Positions 27,263 through 33,290 of a stretch of 39,259 nucleotides of DNA are shown here, in pieces. The notes beneath the pieces are model-generated. The model saw only the letters and a list, made by a program, of their open reading frames with translations, made no database searches and was not told the origin of the DNA. The DNA is from an uncultured Thiotrichales bacterium (lineage in GTDB: Bacteria > Pseudomonadota > Gammaproteobacteria > Francisellales > CACEW01), in the NCBI GenBank assembly GCA_903870015.1, contig CAIQBE010000021.1:1-39259 (forward strand), read 5' to 3'. A program made the position numbers and the translations under genes. Within the stretch, counting starts at the first letter, position 1. Every line of letters starts with the position of its first letter.

Positions 27263-27299
27263 ACTATCGTTCACCGGCTTGATCTTCTTAAACGATAGT
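27263..27299 (-). promoter_or_regulatory. Inverted repeat in the hfq leader
   Basis: ACTATCGTT (27263-27271) and AACGATAGT (27291-27299) are perfect 9-bp complementary arms around 19 nt, ending 18 nt before the hfq ATG. It could be a leader hairpin for autoregulation or an operator. E. coli hfq is autoregulated through its own leader, which makes the position suggestive. Confidence 0.45.
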
Positions 27300-27374
27300 G
27301 CTTATTATTATTCCATACCGGTTGGCTTAATGTTACCAAAATTTAACTATTTTGTCCACTGTTTTTTTGCTTCA

Positions 27375-27929
27375 TTAAATCGGCATAAGCATATTTTGTC
27401 GATAATAACGCAGCTCTTCTATTGATTCTCTAATATCTGCCAAAGCTTGGTGCTTACTTTTTTTGCTAAAGCCTTTATAGACCTCTGGATACCAGCGACG
27501 CGCGCATTCTTTGAAAGTACTGACATCAATCATGCGATAATGAAAATACGCCTCAAGCGCTGGCATATATTTTGCTAAGAACCGCCGATCTTGGCATATG
27601 CTATTACCACACATCGGTGATAGGCCCTTACCAATATGAAGCTCTAGAAACTTTATGGTCTCGCGCATAGCGATTTCTTCGCTCACTTGACTTTCCTGCA
27701 CACGTGCAACCAACCCTGATTGGGTATGATGTTTAACATTCCAAGCATCCATGGTATCTAAAAGACTCTGCGGCTGAAAAATGGCAAAGACGGGGCCCTC
27801 AGCAATTAATTTGAGATTTAAGTCCGTCACAATCGTGGCAATTTCAATGATGCGATCATGCTCGGGATTTAACCCCGTCATCTCCAGATCGATCCAAATA
27901 AGATTTTTTGATTTTTTACTAGAAGCCAT
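27375..27929 (-). CDS. orn: Oligoribonuclease
   Basis: Orn is the essential 3'-5' exonuclease that finishes RNA decay by degrading di- and short oligoribonucleotides, including pGpG. The 184-residue protein has all DEDDh motifs: Exo [11 protein letters not shown], Exo [13 protein letters not shown], and Exo [15 protein letters not shown]. Length and layout match the family. The ATG follows AAGGGA; the GGGATCAATCCC just upstream can fold back on part of that site. It lies 44 bp downstream of tRNA-Val on the same strand and may be co-transcribed with it. Confidence 0.96.
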   Translation of the reverse strand: MASSKKSKNLIWIDLEMTGLNPEHDRIIEIATIVTDLNLKLIAEGPVFAIFQPQSLLDTMDAWNVKHHTQSGLVARVQESQVSEEIAMRETIKFLELHIGKGLSPMCGNSICQDRRFLAKYMPALEAYFHYRMIDVSTFKECARRWYPEVYKGFSKKSKHQALADIRESIEELRYYRQNMLMPI

Positions 27930-27973
27930 GGGATTGATCCCTTCTTTTTGTTATTGTGCACCATTATAAAATA

Positions 27974-28049
27974 TGGTGGGTGCTGAGGGGTTCGAACCCC
28001 CGACCCTCGCCTTGTAAGGGCGATGCTCTACCAACTGAGCTAAGCACCC
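27974..28049 (-). tRNA. tRNA-Val(UAC)
   Basis: On the minus strand acceptor GGGTGCT pairs with AGCACCC. The D arm is TAGCTCAGTTGGTAGAGCA, anticodon stem TCGCC/GGCGA closes loop CTTACAA (anticodon TAC), and the T arm is GGGGGTTCGAACCCC. Discriminator A and CCA are encoded. Confidence 0.95.
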
Positions 28050-28068
28050 AAGCGTGAAAACGAACTCA

Positions 28069-28083
28069 CTCTTGAATCAAGAG
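28069..28083 (-). promoter_or_regulatory. Leader palindrome before tRNA-Val
   Basis: CTCTTGA and TCAAGAG form perfect 7-bp arms around one base, between the tRNA promoter -10 and the tRNA. It would lie at the 5' end of the precursor, where a hairpin could affect processing. Confidence 0.35.
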
Positions 28084-28087
28084 CGCA

Positions 28088-28116
28088 ATTATGCCGAAGT
28101 CATATGCACTTGTCAA
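28088..28116 (-). promoter_or_regulatory. tRNA-Val promoter
   Basis: A perfect TTGACA (28111-28116), a 17-nt spacer and CATAAT (28088-28093) on the minus strand. The following TGCGCTCTTGA resembles the start region of the rRNA promoters, which suggests shared growth-rate control. Confidence 0.7.
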
Positions 28117-28134
28117 ATGATTTTTTGCAGCAAC

Positions 28135-28161
28135 AAAAAAGCCCGATAAACGGGCGTTTTT
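28135..28161 (-). terminator. Rho-independent terminator of the small peptide gene
   Basis: Stem GCCCG/CGGGC (28141-28145 and 28151-28155) with loop ATAAA is followed on the minus strand by six T. It lies about 30 bp after the 28185 stop. The other strand has a shorter T run, so it may work weakly both ways. Confidence 0.8.
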
Positions 28162-28184
28162 ATTTATTGCAATGCCATAATTAA

Positions 28185-28322
28185 CTAACAGCAGTACTGA
28201 AAGCAACCATGAGGACAGGCACCACCACCCAGGAACGGACTAGAATTCGAACCACCTGCGAATGCGCTAGCCGCACCAAAGCTTACCCCTGCAATCATAA
28301 GCACCATAATAAGTTTTTTCAT
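28185..28322 (-). CDS. Small secreted cysteine-rich peptide (45 aa)
   Basis: A complete short gene is visible on the minus strand: AGAGGA ribosome site, ATG 28322, 45 codons, stop at 28185-28187, then a clear terminator. The peptide begins MKKLIMVLMIAGVSFGAAS, a good Sec signal peptide with predicted cleavage after ASAFA. The mature part is about 23 residues (GGSNSSPFLGGGACPHGC, then FQYCC). It is Gly-rich with four cysteines (36, 40, 44, 45), which could form two disulfides or bind metal. No family is recognised. A possible promoter (TTGACT at 28378-28383) lies upstream. A bacteriocin-like, metal-binding or host-directed role is open. Confidence 0.75.
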   Translation of the reverse strand: MKKLIMVLMIAGVSFGAASAFAGGSNSSPFLGGGACPHGCFQYCC

Positions 28323-28396
28323 AATAAATCCTCTTTTTGTTTAATCCCAGGGTTATTTTTATCTATTTTCATAATCGAGTCAAGCGCGCACCCATC

Positions 28397-29134
28397 TTAC
28401 ACTAACTCTAATTCAGCAAATACTGGCAAATGATCTGAAAAGTCGGAAGGAATTACCCCGGAACTAACAACCCTTAATGACGAGCTTACTAAAATATAAT
28501 CGATTTGCTTTGTAGGTTTCCAGCTTGGGTAAGTTGGAATATTTTTTAGCGCTGAATGTAAATTTGACAAAGGTGAGTGTGCAAGGGTATTCGGCGTTAA
28601 ATTTAAATCCCCCATTACTATTACATTACTATGACTGGCTATCAAATCAGCGATAAAACTAAGCTGCTCCATTTGCGCACGCCGACCCAAAGATAAGTGC
28701 GCATTGACCACGAAAATTTCTTGCCCCAAGCTCCCTAATGTAAAAGTAGTCACCCCCCTTCCCCGCAAACGTGCTGGCAATGAGTAATGATGATAACTTA
28801 ATATAGGTAAACGACTTAGCAAAGCTTTTGAATGCTGTGCCAAGGGACCAAAATTCCGTGTTGTTTGATGTTGAGAATGATTAAAATTAGAAAGCTTGGC
28901 GAGATGATCTGTTTGATTCACATAGTCACTACGAAAACTTCCCGCATCTAGCTCTTGCAATCCGACAATATCATAAGGCCTGATTAGCTCGGCAATTTGC
29001 TCTAAATTTGCCTCTCGGTGCGGGTGCGGCAAAAGATGATGCCAACTATGCATAAGATAATGCCTAACGCCTTTACTTGCCATGGCTACCTGGATGTTAT
29101 AAGTGAGCACTTTAAATTTTTGTTTTGACTTCAT
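28397..29134 (-). CDS. Endonuclease/exonuclease/phosphatase (EEP) family hydrolase
   Basis: The 245-residue protein shows the EEP fold shared by DNase I, AP endonucleases and sphingomyelinases: FKVLTYNIQ at the N-terminus, IVGLQELD (metal-binding Glu), VNAHLSLG, VIVMGDLNLTP, and the catalytic SDHLPVFAEL at the end. There is no signal peptide, so it probably acts in the cytoplasm or is exported by a non-Sec route. Family members of this size include nucleases and phospholipid phosphatases, and the substrate cannot be read from sequence. ATG 29134 has AGGA about 8 nt upstream. It is divergent from engB. Confidence 0.85.
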   Translation of the reverse strand: MKSKQKFKVLTYNIQVAMASKGVRHYLMHSWHHLLPHPHREANLEQIAELIRPYDIVGLQELDAGSFRSDYVNQTDHLAKLSNFNHSQHQTTRNFGPLAQHSKALLSRLPILSYHHYSLPARLRGRGVTTFTLGSLGQEIFVVNAHLSLGRRAQMEQLSFIADLIASHSNVIVMGDLNLTPNTLAHSPLSNLHSALKNIPTYPSWKPTKQIDYILVSSSLRVVSSGVIPSDFSDHLPVFAELELV

Positions 29135-29200
29135 TATAAAAATCCTAGGAAAATTTTGTATATTACCCTATCATAACATAAATTTTTTACGAGTCATTCA

Positions 29201-29803
29201 ATGAGCAGCAATATCGATTTCAGACAAACGCATTTTACCCAAAGTGTTCCTAGCGCCGCCTATTTACCCGAAGATAATATTATTGAAATCGCGTTTGCAG
29301 GCCGTTCTAATGTTGGCAAATCAAGCGTACTCAATGTATTAACCCAGCAAAAAAACCTTGCTCGGGTCAGCAAAACACCGGGACGCACACAGGCACTTAA
29401 TTATTTTGAAGTGCAGGAAGCATTGTACTTAGTTGACCTCCCTGGTTATGGCTATGCAAAAGTAAGCCACGAGGCTCAGGCAAAATGGGAACATTTTTTA
29501 ATGAACTACATTTTAACGAGAAACTCACTCAAGGGCATTGTTTTAATCATGGATTCTCGACACCCGTTTACACCGCTTGACGATCTTTTTCTTGACCTGT
29601 GCCAGCGCGCTTCTCGCCCTTGTCATGTATTATTGAACAAAGTTGATAAATTAACACAAAGCGAGCGTAATAAAACTTGGCAAAAAGTGCAAAATAAGCT
29701 TATGATATTCAACATGAGTTTGAGCGCACAGTTTTTTTCTGCCTCAAAAGGTGGTGGCTTGCCAGAATTAGAGCAAGTCTTAGCGCGTTGGGTGCACGCC
29801 TAA
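29201..29803 (+). CDS. engB: Ribosome-biogenesis GTPase EngB/YsxC
   Basis: EngB (YihA/YsxC) is a small GTPase needed for 50S subunit maturation. The 200-residue protein has G1 GRSNVGKSSVLNVL, G2 around KTPGRTQALNYF, G3 VDLPGYGYAKVS and G4 LLNKVDKL, and the final SASKGGGLPELE. Length matches the family. It directly precedes dotH by 110 bp, but dotH appears to have its own promoter. Confidence 0.96.
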   Translation: MSSNIDFRQTHFTQSVPSAAYLPEDNIIEIAFAGRSNVGKSSVLNVLTQQKNLARVSKTPGRTQALNYFEVQEALYLVDLPGYGYAKVSHEAQAKWEHFLMNYILTRNSLKGIVLIMDSRHPFTPLDDLFLDLCQRASRPCHVLLNKVDKLTQSERNKTWQKVQNKLMIFNMSLSAQFFSASKGGGLPELEQVLARWVHA

Positions 29804-29825
29804 AAGTTTTGTAACGAAACTTTTA
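29801..29825 (+). terminator. Weak hairpin at the end of engB
   Basis: TAAAAGTTT and AAACTTTTA form 9-bp arms around a 7-nt loop. The left arm contains the engB stop codon. The stem is AT-rich and no strong T run follows, so termination would be weak. Confidence 0.35.
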
Positions 29826-29865
29826 CTTTAGTTACATTTTTGCAATGTTGAATTGTATTTGTTAT

Positions 29866-29874
29866 TGTTATAAT
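29866..29874 (+). promoter_or_regulatory. Extended -10 promoter before dotH
   Basis: TGTTATAAT combines a perfect TATAAT (29869-29874) with the upstream TG of an extended -10 element, 40 bp before the dotH ATG. TTGAAT (29848-29853) is close to a -35 box but only 15 nt away. It would drive the dotH-dotN block. Confidence 0.55.
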
Positions 29875-29913
29875 TTGTGAAAGCTGTTTTGGGTAAATAT
29901 AAAAGGAAAAAGC

Positions 29914-30897
29914 ATGCTAGAGAAAACAATAAAAACACTGTTGATCACAGGTTTTTTATGCAGCGTATCTCTTCCAACTTTTGCGGATAATGGCGCGCCT
30001 GATGCGAACATGCCCGTGCCTGCTGATGCTGGCGCTGGCGCTGCCGCTAGCAATACGAATGATCAAACTAGTGACACAACTGCAAATACCGATGCTCAAA
30101 GCTCTGCTGGACTCAATACCGCAGCATTTCAACAAATGCTAAATAATTACTTTCCATTAACCCCCGATCAAATTCATCAGTTTAAAAATGTTACTGCACA
30201 GCAGCAACAAGCCAATGTACAGCCTCCGGGAAATGCACCTCCTGAAGGGACCTCAGCCATTATTCCTGTGACATTAAAACCCGGCGGCATTATGCCTATC
30301 ATTCGTATTGGTGCGGGCATGATTACCTCTCTTGTATTTATTGATGCCTCTGGTCAGGTTTGGCCTATTACCTCTTATAGCATAGGAGACTCAGCTTCTT
30401 TTAATGTGCAATGGGATAAAAAAAGCGGCGTACTGATGATTCAGGGGCAAAAACTTTATGCACAAACTAACGTTGGCGTTATGCTACAGGGGCTTGATAT
30501 TCCTGTCATGCTTAATCTTGATATAGGTCAAAAAAAGTGGGATTATCTTGATTATATTCAATTAGACCAAAATCAGCCGGGGGACAATAACTCGCCATTG
30601 CCCGTTGCACAAGCGCCCGGATTTCTTACGGATTTACTCAATGGCATTCCACCTCAGGGCGCTACCCAGATGAACGTATCGGATAGTGCTGTTGCGCAAA
30701 TTTGGTCTTATCAAAATCAATATATAATGGTGACTAAAGCCACTTTACTATCTCCTGCTTATAGTTCAAAAGCGGATGGCCCTGGCTCGCAGCCCTTGCA
30801 TGCTTACATTTTCCCACAGGCGCCTGAAGTGCTGATTTCTAATTTTGGTACCATTGAAAAACTGATTGTATCGACGGGGGCATCTAATGCTAGCTAA
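29914..30897 (+). CDS. dotH: Type IVB secretion outer-membrane core protein DotH/IcmK
   Basis: DotH (IcmK, TraN-related) forms part of the outer-membrane ring of the Dot/Icm secretion core with DotC, DotD, DotG and DotF. The 327-residue protein has a Sec signal peptide (cut near TFA/DNG, residue 24), an Ala/Asn-rich spacer (25-65), and the DotH domain: LTPDQIHQFK, IIPVTLKPGGIMPIIRIGAG, ITSLVFIDASGQVWPI and VMLQGLDIPVMLNL. AAAGGA precedes ATG 29914. It is slightly shorter than L. pneumophila DotH. Unlike in Legionella and Coxiella, no dotI (icmL) precedes it; engB does. Confidence 0.93.
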   Translation: MLEKTIKTLLITGFLCSVSLPTFADNGAPDANMPVPADAGAGAAASNTNDQTSDTTANTDAQSSAGLNTAAFQQMLNNYFPLTPDQIHQFKNVTAQQQQANVQPPGNAPPEGTSAIIPVTLKPGGIMPIIRIGAGMITSLVFIDASGQVWPITSYSIGDSASFNVQWDKKSGVLMIQGQKLYAQTNVGVMLQGLDIPVMLNLDIGQKKWDYLDYIQLDQNQPGDNNSPLPVAQAPGFLTDLLNGIPPQGATQMNVSDSAVAQIWSYQNQYIMVTKATLLSPAYSSKADGPGSQPLHAYIFPQAPEVLISNFGTIEKLIVSTGASNAS

Positions 30898-32257
30898 GTT
30901 TAAAACTATATTTGCTAAACTCTCTGATTATCCAAGGTTGCGTATCTTAATTATTGTTGCCGCAGTGATTTTAACCTTTGCTATTTTAATGCACTTACTG
31001 AGCTCGCATAGTGGCAATAACGCTGCTGGCATCGCCCCCTCCAGAGTACAGCCAGTCTCTGAAAATGCTAATGCTAAAAAGACGGCCGTCAGCAGCACCG
31101 AGAGCACGCAATATAATCAACTTGCAAATGTTAGCCAGAAACGGCAGTTTCAATCTCAGGTTTCTTCAGGCGCTTCTGTTTTCCAAAATCCTTTTGGCAA
31201 TGATGTTAGTTCTGCCAGTCCATCAGATGAGAGCAGCACTGCAAATAGTGAGATAGATACTGCTGCTGGTGGTGGTTCTAATTCCCCAGGATCTGCCAAC
31301 TCCAATGCTACGCCCAATGGCGCTCCCAACACAGAAAATACTTCTAGCAGTGATGGCTCATCAAATAGCCCTGTTAGCCCACAACAATTTCAGAAACAAC
31401 AGACTCAACAACAGCAACAGCAAGCCCAGCAACAAGAGGCTGCTAATAATCCACAATTGCAACAACAAATTAATCAATTACAGCAACAGTTACAGCAACA
31501 AACAAATCAAAGTGCACAAGTCAGCCAAATTCAAAACAGCATGACGAGCGCAGTCGGCAACTTAACCTCTAGCTGGAGCATTCCTGTCGCCGCTACGGTT
31601 CAAGGTGAACCCGCTCCCGCTCCTGCCGCTGGCGGCCCCCCAACCAAAGGCCCTGTTATGATTAAAGCTGGGACTATTATTTTTGGTGAGATTGATACCG
31701 CTCTTGATAGCGATAATCCAGGCACACCTGTTATGGCGACGATTGTTACCGGCAAATATAAAGGTGCGAAACTTCTGGGAGCCTTCACCTCTCAAAATAA
31801 TTCTGGTGGCTCAGTATTTCAGAGCAATGCACTCGTGGTTCAATTTAACCTGATGTCATTGCCCAATGTCGATCAAAATGTTGCTATCAATGCTTATGCG
31901 TTAGATCAAAATACTGCAAATAATGCGATTGCTTCGAGCGTTGATAATCACTATCTATTGCGCTATGGTATGTTGTTTGCCGCTTCATTTCTACAAGGCT
32001 TTGGTAATGCCTATCAAAACTATAACTATAGCTGCCCTCCCAATACATCTACTTGTATAGCGCTGAATAACACTGGCGTACCTAACACTCAAGCAACGGC
32101 TCAAACAGCTGCTTACCAAGGCTTGGGGCAAATTGGCACGAATTTGAGTAACTCTGCTATGAATGTCTTCAATAATACACCTCCGACTATCAAAGTAGAT
32201 TCGGGAACCGGTATTGGTGTTTTATTTATGGCTGATGTTGCTCTTCCTGTTAACTAA
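30887..32257 (+). CDS. dotG: Type IVB secretion channel protein DotG/IcmE (short form)
   Basis: DotG is the VirB10-like protein that spans inner and outer membranes in the Dot/Icm channel. The 456-residue product has one N-terminal membrane helix (LRILIIVAAVILTFAILMHL), a Ser/Asn-rich stretch, a Gln-rich coiled region encoded by CAA/CAG codons (31390-31510), and the conserved C-terminal domain (KAGTIIFGEIDTALDSDNPG, MATIVTGKYKGAKLLGAF, GIGVLFMADVALPVN). L. pneumophila DotG has about 1048 residues because of a long pentapeptide-repeat middle; that part is missing here, giving a length near plasmid R64 TraO. ATG 30887 overlaps the end of dotH by 11 bp; a TTG at 30866 is less likely. Confidence 0.9.
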   Translation: MLAKFKTIFAKLSDYPRLRILIIVAAVILTFAILMHLLSSHSGNNAAGIAPSRVQPVSENANAKKTAVSSTESTQYNQLANVSQKRQFQSQVSSGASVFQNPFGNDVSSASPSDESSTANSEIDTAAGGGSNSPGSANSNATPNGAPNTENTSSSDGSSNSPVSPQQFQKQQTQQQQQQAQQQEAANNPQLQQQINQLQQQLQQQTNQSAQVSQIQNSMTSAVGNLTSSWSIPVAATVQGEPAPAPAAGGPPTKGPVMIKAGTIIFGEIDTALDSDNPGTPVMATIVTGKYKGAKLLGAFTSQNNSGGSVFQSNALVVQFNLMSLPNVDQNVAINAYALDQNTANNAIASSVDNHYLLRYGMLFAASFLQGFGNAYQNYNYSCPPNTSTCIALNNTGVPNTQATAQTAAYQGLGQIGTNLSNSAMNVFNNTPPTIKVDSGTGIGVLFMADVALPVN

Positions 32258-32271
32258 TAACGAGGGTTATG

Positions 32272-33258
32272 ATGAACGCAAAAGATAACAATTTAGATGA
32301 TGAGTTTGACGCTCAAAACTCTGATATGCATAATGAGTTAGGAGAATTTTCGGATGATCAGTTTGATGATTATGATCTTAACGAATCAGAGGAAGGACTC
32401 ACTGAAGATCATTCAAACTCTACTGATCCACAGGTGCCTGATGCCGCTCGCGAACCTATTGATACACTGCCTGAAGCAGCTCCCTCCAAGAAAGGTATTG
32501 TAGATCTTCTTAAAGAAAACTGGATTTTTGTTGTCATCGGTGTTTGCGTTGTTGGCTTTGTGGGTTATATGATTTCTACGGTTATGACCCCGAATACACC
32601 GCCCCCAGCGCCCAAGGCCCCTCAAACTCAGGGTAGCTTTCCCTTGCCACAACAACAGGCAGCAGCGGCAGCAGCTAGCGCGGCAGCGGCAACAGGCTCT
32701 GCGAATGGGAATCCTCAATTACCATCACCCAATGCCACTATAGATCAACAAGGTGCTGTATCCCCCATTCCTGTGGCTCAGTCTCCACTACCGCCGCCGC
32801 AAAATAGTGTCGTTATGTCACAAGATGATATGAAAACTTTATTGCAAGGCTTTCAACAAATGGTGCAAAAAAACTCTCAATCTATTGAGCAAAGCCTGCA
32901 AACGATTACTGATAATACTAATCAAGCCAACACCAATGAACAGGCCATCAATGACATGCAAAAACAATTTTCAGGCCTGGCTCAACAGATTAAAAGTTAC
33001 AATCAAAATATTGCCGCAGTGAATAACCGTCTTGATACTTTACAGGCGCAATTAACCTCTCTTGTTGCAGAGCAAACCGCAAATATACAAAAACTGACAT
33101 TACGTGCTATAGTTCCTGGACGCGCGTGGCTGATTGACAGTCAAGGCCGCACTATTAGCGTAACAGAAGGCACGCAAATTGGTAACTTTGGCCTGGTCAC
33201 TAAAATTGATGATAAAAAAGGCGAAGTTGATACGAGCAGTGGTTATATCTTTAAATGA
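32272..33258 (+). CDS. dotF: Type IVB secretion inner-membrane protein DotF/IcmG
   Basis: DotF (IcmG) is a single-pass inner-membrane protein of the Dot/Icm core whose periplasmic part joins the core wheel. The 328-residue protein has a very acidic cytoplasmic N-terminus (residues 1-70), one membrane helix (WIFVVIGVCVVGFVGYMIS, near residue 82), a Pro/Gln/Ala-rich periplasmic linker, a heptad-like coiled coil (about 190-270) and a small C-terminal domain (LRAIVPGRAWLIDSQGRTI). Two adjacent ATGs (32269, 32272) follow GAGGG; the second has better spacing. It starts 14 bp after dotG. The position and layout fix the identity more than sequence does. Confidence 0.85.
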   Translation: MNAKDNNLDDEFDAQNSDMHNELGEFSDDQFDDYDLNESEEGLTEDHSNSTDPQVPDAAREPIDTLPEAAPSKKGIVDLLKENWIFVVIGVCVVGFVGYMISTVMTPNTPPPAPKAPQTQGSFPLPQQQAAAAAASAAAATGSANGNPQLPSPNATIDQQGAVSPIPVAQSPLPPPQNSVVMSQDDMKTLLQGFQQMVQKNSQSIEQSLQTITDNTNQANTNEQAINDMQKQFSGLAQQIKSYNQNIAAVNNRLDTLQAQLTSLVAEQTANIQKLTLRAIVPGRAWLIDSQGRTISVTEGTQIGNFGLVTKIDDKKGEVDTSSGYIFK

Positions 33259-33290
33259 TTAGTTAAGAAAACAAGGCATACGAGATCAAT

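Noticed and set aside
31390..31510. CAA/CAG-rich run considered as a DNA repeat or CRISPR-like array
   Set aside because: The units are irregular and encode a Gln-rich low-complexity stretch of DotG. No spacers or palindromic repeats are present, and no CRISPR array is seen anywhere in the window.
32650..32700. Ala-rich GC-richer patch in dotF considered as inserted DNA
   Set aside because: The frame is continuous and fits a flexible periplasmic linker common in DotF. No target duplication or inverted repeats flank it.
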